64,000 bases of DNA from Pseudomonas fontis (GCF_028656955.1 NZ_JAMDGY010000069.1:22549-86548); one strand, 5' to 3'. Shown: positions 44,065 to 52,687, counted from the stretch's first letter. Notes: generated by a model not told the origin, from the sequence alone. Translations and numbers: made by a program.

Positions 44065-45114
44065 ATGCTCAACAATGACCGCTTGCTGGTGCAGATTCTG
44101 CTGCTGGGCTTGCTCGGTGCCGGTCTCTGGGTCATGGCGCCGTTTATTTCGGCGCTGCTTTGGGGGGCGATCCTGGCCTATGCCAGTTGGCCGTTGATGC
44201 GTTTGCTGACACGCATCTTCGGTGGTCGCGAGACATTGGCGGCAGGTTTCCTGACCATCTTGTGGATGTTGCTGGTGGCCTTGCCGCTGGTGTGGCTGGG
44301 CTTCAACCTGGCCGATCATGTGCGCGATGTGACGATCTTCATCCGCGACGTGCAGGTCGATGGCTTCCCGGAAGCGCCTACCTGGCTGGCCGGTGTGCCG
44401 TTTTTTGGTGATCGGCTGGTGCGGTTCTGGGACACCCTCGATCAGCAGGGCGCGGCAATGCTGACCCAGGCCAAGCCTTATCTGGGGCAGGTGGGCAACT
44501 GGTTCCTGGCGCGAAGTGCACAAATCGGCAGCGGTATCCTGGAAGTCACCCTGAGCCTGGTGTTCGTGTTCTTCTTCTATCGCGATGGGCCGCGCCTGTC
44601 GGCGTTTGTCCTGCGCTTGCTCAATCGCCTGATTGGTGAGCGCGCCGAGTATTACCTGAGCCTGGTGGCCGGCACCGTGCAGCGGGTGGTCAACGGGGTG
44701 ATCGGTACGGCGGCGGCCCAGGCCATTCTGGCGTTGATCGGCTTCCTGATTGCCGGGGTGCCGGGGGCGCTGGTGCTGGGGTTGGTGACCTTCCTGCTCA
44801 GCCTGATTCCGATGGGGCCGCCGTTGGTGTGGATTCCCGCCACGGCCTGGCTGGCGTGGAAGGGCGATTACGGGATGGCGGTGTTCCTCGGGGTCTGGGG
44901 CACGTTCATCATCAGTGGCGTGGACAACGTGCTCAAGCCCTACCTGATCAGCCGGGGCGGCAACCTGCCGTTGGTGATTGTGCTGCTGGGGGTGTTTGGC
45001 GGGTTGCTGGCGTTCGGCTTTATCGGGCTGTTCATTGGCCCGACGCTGCTGGCGATTGCCTATAGCCTGTTGCTCGACTGGAGCAAGAGTGAGGCGTTGA
45101 CGCCGCGCAACTAG
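44065..45114 (+). CDS. AI-2E family transporter
   Basis: A 349-residue inner-membrane protein of the AI-2 exporter superfamily (PerM/YdiK-like). About seven hydrophobic helices are seen. The conserved segments are PFISALLWGAILAYASWPLM, FFYRDGPRLSAF, and IGTAAAQAILALIGFLIAG with PGALVLGLVTFLLSLIPMGP. Despite the family name, most members have no shown role with AI-2; some act as small-solute or ion antiporters. It starts 11 bases after the DUF4892 gene. Confidence 0.9.
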   Translation: MLNNDRLLVQILLLGLLGAGLWVMAPFISALLWGAILAYASWPLMRLLTRIFGGRETLAAGFLTILWMLLVALPLVWLGFNLADHVRDVTIFIRDVQVDGFPEAPTWLAGVPFFGDRLVRFWDTLDQQGAAMLTQAKPYLGQVGNWFLARSAQIGSGILEVTLSLVFVFFFYRDGPRLSAFVLRLLNRLIGERAEYYLSLVAGTVQRVVNGVIGTAAAQAILALIGFLIAGVPGALVLGLVTFLLSLIPMGPPLVWIPATAWLAWKGDYGMAVFLGVWGTFIISGVDNVLKPYLISRGGNLPLVIVLLGVFGGLLAFGFIGLFIGPTLLAIAYSLLLDWSKSEALTPRN

Positions 45115-45127
45115 GGCCGCGTTGCGG

Positions 45128-45156
45128 CCCATCGCCGGCAAGGCCGGCTCCCACAG
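45128..45156. repeat. REP element, first of an inverted pair
   Basis: CCCATCGCCGGCAAGGCCGGCTCCCACAG after the AI-2E gene. The inverted copy is at 45205. Confidence 0.88.
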
Positions 45157-45201
45157 GGGAAGGCAACCTTGAGCTGCAGGGGAAGGCAGGCTTGAGCTGC
45201 A
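45156..45201. repeat. Tandem 23-bp repeat inside a REP pair
   Basis: Two adjacent 23-base units (45156-45178 and 45179-45201), GGGGAAGGCAACCTTGAGCT-type, differing at two positions. They lie exactly between the two inverted REP copies, indicating a local duplication of the spacer. Confidence 0.85.
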
Positions 45202-45204
45202 TTT

Positions 45205-45234
45205 CTGTGGGAGCCGGCCTTGCCGGCGATGGGG
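45205..45234. repeat. REP element, second of an inverted pair
   Basis: CTGTGGGAGCCGGCCTTGCCGGCGATGGGG, inverted relative to 45128. This pair also lies between convergent genes. Confidence 0.88.
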
Positions 45235-45242
45235 CCCTCAAC

Positions 45243-45932
45243 TCACTCCAGGGTCAGCTTGGCTTCAATCCGGTCCAGATGCTGATGCATCAACTGCAAC
45301 GCCGCCTCACCATCGCCATCCTCGATCGCATCCACCAACGCCGCATGCTCCTGCCACGCACAATGGCTGCACGGCTGGGTTTCATACTGGGCGATGATCA
45401 GCGAGGTCATCGGCACCAGCCCATTGAGAAAGCGCGCCAGCGGCGCATTGTTGGCCATCTCCGCCAGCTTCAGGTGAAACTCGCCACCCAGGCGAATCGC
45501 CGTGCAGCGTTCACCGTTCTCATGATGTCGCCGCTCGTTGGCGATCAGCTCGCGCAACTGGCGAATGAACGGCGGGCGTGAACGCTTGATCGCCAAGCCG
45601 ATCAGTGTGGTCTCCGCCAGGCGCCGTGCGCTCAACACCTGGCGCGCCTGTTCCGGGTCCGGCGCTGCCAGCTTGGCCGTGTGCGCCGGGCGTTGCACGA
45701 TCACCTGCTGGTCGCTCAAGCGGCCCAGCACCCGGCGGATCACCGTACGGCTGACGCCGAAGGCGTCCCCGAGCGCCTGCTCGGTCAAGGCCGTGCCGGG
45801 CGTCAGGCGTTGCTCCAGAATCGCGTCGAACAACCGTGGGTAGATTTCCTCGGCGCAAAGACGCTGCTCACCCACGGCCAGCAATGCTGGCAATGAGCGT
45901 GTGGAAGGGCTGGCGGTGGCGCAGGCAGTCAT
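45243..45932 (-). CDS. GntR-family regulator (FCD type), second copy
   Basis: A 229-residue regulator: N-terminal winged helix (about 30-95, with FDAILEQRLTPGTALTEQALGD and FGVSRTVIRRVLGRL) and an all-helical FCD ligand domain whose metal ligands are suggested by FHLKLAEM and the C-terminal EHAALVDAIEDGD. It lies 16 bases after another FCD-type regulator, downstream of a DctA-like carrier. Two different FCD regulators in one operon is unusual. The effector is not known, but FCD domains usually bind dicarboxylates or related acids. Confidence 0.88.
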   Translation of the reverse strand: MTACATASPSTRSLPALLAVGEQRLCAEEIYPRLFDAILEQRLTPGTALTEQALGDAFGVSRTVIRRVLGRLSDQQVIVQRPAHTAKLAAPDPEQARQVLSARRLAETTLIGLAIKRSRPPFIRQLRELIANERRHHENGERCTAIRLGGEFHLKLAEMANNAPLARFLNGLVPMTSLIIAQYETQPCSHCAWQEHAALVDAIEDGDGEAALQLMHQHLDRIEAKLTLE

Positions 45933-45948
45933 GATCGCTCTCCTGGGT

Positions 45949-46653
45949 TCAAGTGCCGGGGTGTTCGTCCGGGATCTTCAATTCGATGCCCACGCGCAGG
46001 CCTTCCTGCAAAATGTGCCGGCGCATCTGCGCGCTGGCCAGGGCGCTGTCCTTGTTGCGGATGGCGCGAACCACCGCTTCGTTCTCTTCAAGCCGCGCAG
46101 CCAGGTGCTCCGGCGAATTGCGCAGCACCTCGGCGCTCTGCTTGAGGGCATTGCTGGTCTGTTGCACCACGCTCTGGAAGATCGGGTTGGCGGTCAGGGT
46201 GAACAGCTCCTCGTGAAACGCCAGGTAGGCATTCACCCCAGCCTGGCCGTCGTTGGCCTCCAGGGCTTCGCGCATGTCCATCAGGGTCAGGCGCAACTGG
46301 CCGATCTCCTTGCTGCTGATCGACTGGGCGACCAGCCCGACAATGAACGGCTCCAGCGTGTAACGCAGTTGCAGCACGTCTTCCAGGCTGGCCCCGGCCA
46401 CGGCATTGGCGGCCTGCATCGGCTCGACCTCGCCGGGTTCGAGCACCAGCACACCTTTGCCGGGCATCGAGCGCACCAGGCCGAGGGTTTCCAGAACGGT
46501 AATCGCCTCACGCAGGCTGGGCCGGCTGATGCCCATTTGTTCGGCCAGCTCGCGCTGGCCCGGCAGCATGTCGCCTGAGCGCCATTGGCCATGGCTGAGC
46601 GCCTGGCGCAGTTTGTCCACCACTGCATTAACAACCGTCGAAGAGGTAATCAC
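45949..46653 (-). CDS. GntR-family regulator (FadR/FCD type), first copy
   Basis: A 234-residue regulator of the PdhR/LldR branch. Winged helix about 5-75 (LRQALSHGQWRSGDMLPGQR, then LAEQMGISRPSLREAITVLE), FCD domain with metal ligands around YLAFHEELFTLT. It lies 35 bases after the DctA-like gene and is likely its main regulator. Two 20-bp near-palindromes upstream of that gene (48067, 48154) fit operators for this class of protein. Confidence 0.9.
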   Translation of the reverse strand: MITSSTVVNAVVDKLRQALSHGQWRSGDMLPGQRELAEQMGISRPSLREAITVLETLGLVRSMPGKGVLVLEPGEVEPMQAANAVAGASLEDVLQLRYTLEPFIVGLVAQSISSKEIGQLRLTLMDMREALEANDGQAGVNAYLAFHEELFTLTANPIFQSVVQQTSNALKQSAEVLRNSPEHLAARLEENEAVVRAIRNKDSALASAQMRRHILQEGLRVGIELKIPDEHPGT

Positions 46654-46688
46654 AGTTCGCTCCCTGAGAAGACGTGCATAGGCTGTTC

Positions 46689-47999
46689 CTAGAATTCCTG
46701 TTGATGGGTGGTGGGTGATTTACGGGTCTGGAAACCAAAGCCCTGCTTGCCGGCCAGTACATTGTTGGCCCGCTCCAGGTCGATATCGCGCTCCCAGCGG
46801 GCGATGGCCACGGTGGCCACGCAGTTGCCGATCAGGTTGGTCAGTGCCCGGCCGATGCCCATGAACCAGTCCACCGCCAGCACCAGCACCAGGCCGACCA
46901 CCGGAATGGCCGGGATCGCCGTGAGCGTGGCCGCGAGAATCACCAATGCCGAACCAGGTATCCCGTGGGCACCTTTGGAGGTGATCAGCGAAACCAGCAG
47001 GATGGTCATCAGGTCGGTCATAGCCAGCGGCGTGCCGGTGGCGTTGGCGATGAACACGATGGCCAGGGTCAGGTAGATCGAGAACCCGTCGAGGTTAAAG
47101 GAATAGCCGGTCGGAATCACCAACCCGACGGTGGAACTGCCGATGCCCAGGTGTTCAAGCTTGCGCATGATCTGTGGCAGCACGGCATCGGAGGAGGCGG
47201 TGCCGAGCACGATGGTCAGCTCTTCGCGCAGGTACTTGATGAACGGCAGGATCCGCAGCCCCGAAACACGCATCACCAGGCCCAGGATCAACAGCACGAA
47301 ACCGGCGCAGGTCAGGTAGAACAGTGCCACCAGGCCGCCCAGGTGCTGCAGCGAGTCCAGGCCATATTTGCTGGTGGTGAAGGCGATGGCGCCGAACACG
47401 CCCAGCGGTGCCAGGCGCACGATCATGCCCATGATGCGGAAGATCACATGGCTCAGTTCATTGATCAGCCGGGAAATACCCGAGGCGGATTCGCCCACCA
47501 GGTTCAGCGCGCTGCCGAACAGCACCGAGAACAGCAAGACCTGCAGGATGTTGTTGTCGGCGAAGGCACCGACCACCGAGGTCGGGATCAGGTCCATGAG
47601 GAACGCGGCGGTGCCGTGGATATGCTGGCCGCGTTCGGCGAGGTTGCTGGCATCGGCGCTGGACAGCTGGTCCAGGTGGATGTTGGCGCCACTGCCGATG
47701 CCGGAGGTGAAGGCGAACACCAGGCCCAGTACCAGCGCGACGGTGGTCAGCACTTCAAAGTAGATCACCGACTTGAGGCCGATGCGCCCGACTTTCTTCA
47801 GGTCACCGGCACCGGAAATGCCGCTGACCACCACGCAAAACACGATCAGGCCGATCAGCATCTTGATCAGCTTGATGAAACCGTCACCGAGGGGTTTGAG
47901 TTGCAGGGAAACTTCAGGAAAGCTCAGGCCGCAGGCGATGCCAAGCATCAGGCCGAGCACCACTTGGAGGAAGATCGAACGCGAGCACCACTTGAGCAT
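46689..47999 (-). CDS. DctA-like dicarboxylate/cation symporter
   Basis: A 436-residue symporter of the DAACS family, with eight helices and two re-entrant hairpins. The segments VGLVIPTGYSFNLDGFSIYL and TNLIGNCVATVAIARWERD align with the substrate and Na+/H+ sites of DctA. At two places it differs from the usual DctA: NLDGFS where NLDGTS is common, and SKGAHGIPGS where SKGAAGVTGS is common, so the substrate may not be a plain C4-dicarboxylate. It heads an operon with two GntR regulators. Confidence 0.85.
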   Translation of the reverse strand: MLKWCSRSIFLQVVLGLMLGIACGLSFPEVSLQLKPLGDGFIKLIKMLIGLIVFCVVVSGISGAGDLKKVGRIGLKSVIYFEVLTTVALVLGLVFAFTSGIGSGANIHLDQLSSADASNLAERGQHIHGTAAFLMDLIPTSVVGAFADNNILQVLLFSVLFGSALNLVGESASGISRLINELSHVIFRIMGMIVRLAPLGVFGAIAFTTSKYGLDSLQHLGGLVALFYLTCAGFVLLILGLVMRVSGLRILPFIKYLREELTIVLGTASSDAVLPQIMRKLEHLGIGSSTVGLVIPTGYSFNLDGFSIYLTLAIVFIANATGTPLAMTDLMTILLVSLITSKGAHGIPGSALVILAATLTAIPAIPVVGLVLVLAVDWFMGIGRALTNLIGNCVATVAIARWERDIDLERANNVLAGKQGFGFQTRKSPTTHQQEF

Positions 48000-48066
48000 G
48001 GGAGGGATCTCTGGTCGGTGTCCTGACGTCGTACCCGGGGGAGGGTAGGCGCGGACTTAATTATTG

Positions 48067-48086
48067 TGGTCTTACCGGTATGTCCA
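48067..48086. promoter_or_regulatory. Candidate GntR/FCD operator 1
   Basis: TGGTCTTACCGGTATGTCCA: the half-sites TGGTCTTACC and TGGACATACC match at 8 of 10 positions around the central CCGG. It lies 68 bases upstream of the DctA-like gene. Confidence 0.65.
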
Positions 48087-48153
48087 GTGCGTGGGCAGTG
48101 TAGGCGCAGGATTTTCCTGAATGCAAGGGCTTTACTGATGAAAGGTGATAAAT

Positions 48154-48173
48154 CGGTTTTACCGGTCTGACCA
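48154..48173. promoter_or_regulatory. Candidate GntR/FCD operator 2
   Basis: CGGTTTTACCGGTCTGACCA shares the ACCGGT core and TGGTC/GACCA arm with site 1, centred 87 bases away. It matches its own reverse complement at 6 of 10 half-site positions. Confidence 0.55.
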
Positions 48174-48304
48174 ATTGAATGGTAACAAGCGCAGTGCAGA
48201 CAGGCAGGCCCTGGCGCGCCGCAAACAGAATTTTACGTATTCTTTACGGCTGTCCGGCAGGCCTGAAACGATACTGCGCGGCGCATTCCCGGCAGAGTCA
48301 GTTC

Positions 48305-49759
48305 ATGTCCTTCGCAGCCCTGCGGTTGATCGGTTTCATTCTTGGCGTGTTCCTCATCACCCTGGCGGTGAGCATGCTGATACCCCTGTTGACGCTCATC
48401 GTTTATGAGCAGGATGACGGGCTGTCGGCGTTCCTGCGTTCCGGGCTGATCACCGCCATCAGCGGGATCGCCCTGATGCTCCCGGGTCGGCCTGAGGGCG
48501 CGCACCTGCGCCCGCGTGACATGTACATGCTGACCACGGCCAGTTGGGTGGTGGTGTGCATCTTTGCCGCGTTGCCGATGGTGTTCATCAGCCACATCAG
48601 CTACACCGATGCGTTCTTCGAGACGATGTCGGGCATCACCACCACCGGCTCCACCGTGCTGACCGGGCTCGACACGGCCTCGCCCGGCTTGTTGATCTGG
48701 CGTTCGATGCTGCACTGGCTGGGCGGCATCGGCTTTATCGGGATGGCCGTGGCCATCCTGCCGCTGCTGCGGGTGGGTGGCATGCGCCTGTTCCAGACCG
48801 AGTCTTCGGACTGGTCCGACAAACTCATGCCGCGCTCGCACGTGGCAGCCAAGTACATCCTTCTGGTCTACCTGGGCCTGACAGCGGCGGGCTGCCTGGC
48901 GTTCTGGTGGGCGGGCATGAGCTTCTTCGAGGCCATCAACCATTCGATGTCGCTGATTTCCACGGGCGGCTTCTCCACCTCGGACAGCTCGCTGGCGCAC
49001 TGGCAGCAGCCGGCGATCCACTGGGTCGCGGTGGTGGTGATGATGCTCGGCAGCCTGCCGTTCACCTTGTATGTGGCGACCTTGCGCGGCCATCGCCTGG
49101 CCATGTTCACCGATCACCAGGTGCGCGGCTTTGTCGGCTTTCTGGTGGCGAACTGGTTGATCATTGGCACCTGGCTGCATTTCAACAGCTCTTTTGGCTG
49201 GTGGGAGGCGGTGCGCATTGCGGCGGTCAACGTGACGTCGGTGGTCACCACCACCGGGGTGGCGCTGGGGGACTACACGCTGTGGGGCACGTTCTCGGTG
49301 ATGCTGTTCTTCTACCTGACGTTTGTCGGCGGCTGCTCCGGCTCCACGGCGGGCGGCTTGAAGATCTTCCGCTTCCAGGTGGCGGGGCAGTTGCTGCATA
49401 GCAGCCTGACGCAATTGATTCATCCGCGCGCGGTGGTGCGCGGCAAGTACAACGGCTACCCGCTGGATGAGGACATTGTTCGATCGCTGCTGACGTTTTC
49501 CTTCTTCTTCACCGTCACCATTGCGGCGATTGCCCTGGGGCTGGCGCTGATCGGGCTGGACTGGATCACTGCGCTGACCGGTGCGGCGACGGCGGTGTGC
49601 AACGTCGGGCCGGGGCTGGGGCCGATCATCGGGCCGGCGGGCAATTTTTCGAGTTTGCCGGATGCCGCCAAATGGTTGCTGACGGTCGGCATGCTGCTGG
49701 GGCGGCTGGAGATTCTGACTGTGCTGGTGCTGGTGACGCCGTCGTTCTGGCGTTATTGA
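48305..49759 (+). CDS. trkH: Trk system potassium uptake protein TrkH
   Basis: A 484-residue K+ channel subunit with the four MPM repeats of the Trk/Ktr family. Selectivity-filter segments are seen as SGITTTGSTVLTGLDTASPG, STGGFSTSDSSLAHW, VTSVVTTTGVALGDY, and AVCNVGPGLGPIIGPAGNFS. It works with TrkA (not in the window). The start at 48305 is canonical; the longer frame from 48179 is rejected. A hairpin overlaps the stop codon. Confidence 0.97.
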   Translation: MSFAALRLIGFILGVFLITLAVSMLIPLLTLIVYEQDDGLSAFLRSGLITAISGIALMLPGRPEGAHLRPRDMYMLTTASWVVVCIFAALPMVFISHISYTDAFFETMSGITTTGSTVLTGLDTASPGLLIWRSMLHWLGGIGFIGMAVAILPLLRVGGMRLFQTESSDWSDKLMPRSHVAAKYILLVYLGLTAAGCLAFWWAGMSFFEAINHSMSLISTGGFSTSDSSLAHWQQPAIHWVAVVVMMLGSLPFTLYVATLRGHRLAMFTDHQVRGFVGFLVANWLIIGTWLHFNSSFGWWEAVRIAAVNVTSVVTTTGVALGDYTLWGTFSVMLFFYLTFVGGCSGSTAGGLKIFRFQVAGQLLHSSLTQLIHPRAVVRGKYNGYPLDEDIVRSLLTFSFFFTVTIAAIALGLALIGLDWITALTGAATAVCNVGPGLGPIIGPAGNFSSLPDAAKWLLTVGMLLGRLEILTVLVLVTPSFWRY

Positions 49760-49780
49760 AGAGGCCTGGGCGGCCTCTTC
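49758..49780 (+). terminator. Terminator-like hairpin at the end of trkH
   Basis: The stem GAAGAGGCC / GGCCTCTTC with a 5-base loop, starting in the stop codon. No T run, and it is followed by a REP element, so the pair may end transcription together. Confidence 0.6.
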
Positions 49781-49805
49781 GCCGGCAACGCCGGCTCCCA
49801 CAGAG
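49771..49805. repeat. REP element between trkH and the Lrp-type gene
   Basis: GCCGGCAACGCCGGCTCCCACAG-type REP. Again at a convergent gene end. Confidence 0.82.
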
Positions 49806-49828
49806 GTGTGTGCAAGACAGTGTGTGCG

Positions 49829-50323
49829 TCAGAGCTGCGGCGCGGTGTTTTTCACCACCGCCAGCTCCGGGTGCGCCACCAGCTTGTCGATGTGCAACTC
49901 GTCATTGTTCATCCAGGTCTCGGTCAGCACCCGGTAGTGCTCCATGTCCCGGCAGCGCATGCGCAGGCTGTAGTCGAAATGCCCGCTGATCAGCTGGCAC
50001 TCGAACACCTGCGGGCAGGCCCGCACGCAGGCTTCGAATGCCTTCTGCGCCGCTCGCCCGCTCTGGTTCGACAAGGCCACCAGCACCAGCAGCGACAACC
50101 CCGGCGAGACCATCTGGACATCGATGATCGCGCCGTAGCCGCGAATCACCCCGCGCCGCTCCAGCTTGCGCACCCGCTCCAGGCATGGCCTGGGCGTCAG
50201 GTGCACCAGTGACGAGAGCTTCTCGTAGGTGATGCGCCCGTTGTGGCGCAGCACGTCGATGATCGCTTCGTCGATCCGGTCCAGCGGCGGGGTAGCGTGG
50301 GAACTGTTGGCCTTGATATCCAT
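49829..50323 (-). CDS. Lrp/AsnC-family transcriptional regulator
   Basis: A 164-residue regulator. The N-terminal HTH is LDRIDEAIIDVLRHNGRITY followed by KLSSLVHLTPRPCLERVRKL, and the C-terminal RAM domain (effector binding) is present, with VFECQLISGHFDYSLRMRCR. Regulators of this type control amino-acid uptake and breakdown. It is the last gene of the arginine/citrulline-type island and lies 12 bases after the ABC ATPase gene. A repeated motif of Lrp-box geometry occurs upstream of the other genes of the island (53638, 55829). Confidence 0.93.
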   Translation of the reverse strand: MDIKANSSHATPPLDRIDEAIIDVLRHNGRITYEKLSSLVHLTPRPCLERVRKLERRGVIRGYGAIIDVQMVSPGLSLLVLVALSNQSGRAAQKAFEACVRACPQVFECQLISGHFDYSLRMRCRDMEHYRVLTETWMNNDELHIDKLVAHPELAVVKNTAPQL

Positions 50324-50335
50324 GATGACGTTGAT

Positions 50336-51172
50336 TCACTTCAAACGGTTGGAAAGGAATTGCCGCAGGCGGTCGCTCTGCGGCTGGTCGAGGATCTCTG
50401 CACTTCCTTGTTCCTCGACCCGGCCCTGGTGCAAAAACAGCACCTGGCTGGACACCTGGCGGGCAAAGCCCATTTCATGGGTGACCATGAGCATGGTACG
50501 GCCTTCCTCGGCCAGCGTCTGTATCACCTTGAGCACCTCGCCGACCAACTCCGGGTCGAGCGCCGACGTCGGCTCGTCAAACAGGATGATTTCCGGCTCC
50601 ATCGCCAGCGCCCGGGCAATCGCCACGCGCTGCTGCTGGCCGCCGGAAAGGAACGCCGGGTACTGGTCGGCCGCACGCGATGGCAGGCCGACCTTGTCCA
50701 GGTAGGCACGGGCGCGCGCCTCGGCTTCCTGCGCGCTCACCCCCAGCACACGGCGTGGCGCCAGGCAGATGTTCTCCAGCACGGTCATGTGGCTCCACAG
50801 GTTGAAGTGCTGGAACACCATTGCCAGGCGTGTGCGCAGGTTCTGCAGCTGCGCCGGGTGCGGCGCGCGGGCGCCGGCACGGCCCTGGCGCATTTCGATG
50901 GTCTGCTCGTCCAGGGTGATGCTGCCGGCATCAGGTTGCTCAAGGAAGTTGATGCAGCGCAGGAAGGTGCTCTTGCCCGAGCCGCTGGCGCCGATCAGGC
51001 TGATCACATCGCCCTTGCGTGCCTGCAACGAAACACCCTTGAGCACTTCATGGTCGCCGTAGCTTTTATGCAGGGCTTCGACGGTGAGCTTGATCGCGGC
51101 CGTGTTGGGGGCGGCCACCGCGCGCTGCGTAGGGCTGTCGTGGATCGACAAGGCTGGTGCGGAAAGGGTCAT
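50336..51172 (-). CDS. Amino acid ABC transporter ATP-binding protein (HisP/ArtP type)
   Basis: A 278-residue ATPase: Walker A GASGSGKST, Q-loop VFQHFNLWSHMTVLEN, signature YPAFLSGGQQQRVAIARALA, Walker B IILFDEPTSALDPE, and the H-loop MVTHEMGFARQ. The sequence resembles HisP and the basic amino acid transporters. It carries a short N-terminal extension (about 25 residues). The two permease genes and the binding-protein gene lie upstream. Likely substrates are arginine, ornithine or citrulline, as judged from the enzymes in the same island. Confidence 0.93.
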   Translation of the reverse strand: MTLSAPALSIHDSPTQRAVAAPNTAAIKLTVEALHKSYGDHEVLKGVSLQARKGDVISLIGASGSGKSTFLRCINFLEQPDAGSITLDEQTIEMRQGRAGARAPHPAQLQNLRTRLAMVFQHFNLWSHMTVLENICLAPRRVLGVSAQEAEARARAYLDKVGLPSRAADQYPAFLSGGQQQRVAIARALAMEPEIILFDEPTSALDPELVGEVLKVIQTLAEEGRTMLMVTHEMGFARQVSSQVLFLHQGRVEEQGSAEILDQPQSDRLRQFLSNRLK

Positions 51173-51175
51173 GGG

Positions 51176-51889
51176 TTAGCCTCTGGCAGGAACAAGAAAA
51201 CGCATCCAGCGACGTTCGGCCAGGCGGAACGCCCCGACCAGTGCGAAGGACAGCAACATGTACAGCAGGGCCGCGACACCAAAGGCCTGGAAGGTCAGGA
51301 AGGTCGCGGCGTTGGCATCGCGGGCCACCTTGAGGATGTCGGCGATGGTGGCGGTGAAGGCCAGCGAGGTGGCGTGCAGCATCAGGATCAGTTCGTTGCT
51401 GTAGGCCGGAATCGAGCGCCGCAACGCCGCCGGCAGGATCACGAACAGGTTCAGCCGCCAGCCGTGCAGGCCGTAGGCCTGGGCCGCCTCGATCTCGCCA
51501 TGGGGGATATTGCGGATCGCCCCGGCGAAGATTTCCACGGTGTAGGCACAGGTGTTCAGCACGAAGGCCAGCAGCGTGCAGTTCAGCGCATTGCGGAAGA
51601 ACTGGTCGAGCAGGGCGTGATCGCGCACCACCTCCAGGCCGTACAGCCCGGTGTAGCAGATCAGCAACTGGATATAGAGCGGCGTACCGCGAAACAGGTA
51701 GGTATAGAGCTCCACCGGCCAGCGCAGCCACACCTGGCGCGAGACGCGCGCGAGTGCCAGCGGCAGGGACAGGCAGAAGCCCAGCAGCATGGTGATGATG
51801 AACAGCCACAAGGTCATGGCCAGTCCCGACAACCCGCCACCGTCGCTATAGAGGTAGGCCGAGCCGTATTCCTGAAGCAGTTCGATCAT
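51176..51889 (-). CDS. Amino acid ABC transporter permease (HisM type)
   Basis: A 237-residue permease with five hydrophobic helices of the polar amino acid family. The coupling-helix motif is AAQAYGLHGWRLNLFVILPA, and the RGTPLYIQLLICYTGLYG loop is family-typical. Its start overlaps the stop of the other permease gene by four bases. The ATPase gene follows after three bases. Confidence 0.92.
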   Translation of the reverse strand: MIELLQEYGSAYLYSDGGGLSGLAMTLWLFIITMLLGFCLSLPLALARVSRQVWLRWPVELYTYLFRGTPLYIQLLICYTGLYGLEVVRDHALLDQFFRNALNCTLLAFVLNTCAYTVEIFAGAIRNIPHGEIEAAQAYGLHGWRLNLFVILPAALRRSIPAYSNELILMLHATSLAFTATIADILKVARDANAATFLTFQAFGVAALLYMLLSFALVGAFRLAERRWMRFLVPARG

Positions 51890-52611
51890 GAGGTCAGCCC
51901 CTTGATGCCGGTGTTGTAGCGGCGCTCCAGCTTCTTGAGCAGGCGGTTGGACAGGCTGGTGATCACCAGGTACACCAGCGCCGCGATGATCAGGAAGTAC
52001 AGGGTGTTGTTGGTGGTCTTGCCGGCGTTCTGCGCCGCCTTGACCAGGTCGGCCAGGCCAATGATCGACACCAGCGCGGTGGACTTGAGCAGCACCAGCC
52101 AGTTATTGCCCAGCCCCGGCAGGGCGAAGCGCATCAGCTGCGGGAACAGCACCAGCCGAAACCGCTGTACCCGGCTGAGCCCGTAGGCCGTGGCAGCTTC
52201 CAGCTGGCCTGCCGGCACGCTGAGGATTGCGCCGCGAAAGTTCTCGGTGAAGTAGGCGCCATAGATGAAGCCCAGGGTCATCACCCCGGCGGTGAACGGG
52301 TCGATTTCAAAGTAGCCCCAGCCAAGCAGCTCGGTGAAATCGTTGAGCCACAATTGCAGGGTGTAGAAGATCAGCAGGATCAGCACCAGGTCCGGGACAC
52401 TGCGGATCAGCGTGGTGTAGAGGGTCGCGGGCAGGCGCAACAGGCGCAGCGACGACAGCTTGGCGCTGGCGCCAACCAGGCCCAGGGCCAGGCTCAGCAG
52501 CAGCGACAACAGCGCCAGTTTCAGGGTCATCCAGGTCCCTTGCGCCAACAGCGGGCCGAAGCCCTGCAAGCTCAGGGCCTGCAAGCCGGTCGAGTGAAGG
52601 AAGTCGTTCAC
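51886..52611 (-). CDS. Amino acid ABC transporter permease (HisQ type)
   Basis: A 241-residue permease, partner of the next gene. The coupling-helix motif EAATAYGLSRVQRFRLVLFP and the segment RSVPDLVLILLIFYTLQL are characteristic of the basic amino-acid permeases. It is separated from the binding-protein gene by 76 bases and overlaps the second permease by four. Confidence 0.92.
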   Translation of the reverse strand: MNDFLHSTGLQALSLQGFGPLLAQGTWMTLKLALLSLLLSLALGLVGASAKLSSLRLLRLPATLYTTLIRSVPDLVLILLIFYTLQLWLNDFTELLGWGYFEIDPFTAGVMTLGFIYGAYFTENFRGAILSVPAGQLEAATAYGLSRVQRFRLVLFPQLMRFALPGLGNNWLVLLKSTALVSIIGLADLVKAAQNAGKTTNNTLYFLIIAALVYLVITSLSNRLLKKLERRYNTGIKGLTS

Positions 52612-52687
52612 GGGAAAGCTCTCGGTAGGACGTAGCAGCGGAACGTGTGGCGGCCGGCGCCCTCAGGCCCGGCCGCGCGGGCACGGC

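Larger units (their letters stand above)
48000..48304. other. Divergent control region DctA-like gene / trkH
   Basis: This 305-base non-coding stretch holds two GntR operator-like palindromes (entries below) on the side nearer the DctA-like gene. The part next to trkH (48175-48304) is GC-rich with no clear promoter. The open frame running from 48179 into trkH is not used as a start. Confidence 0.6.
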
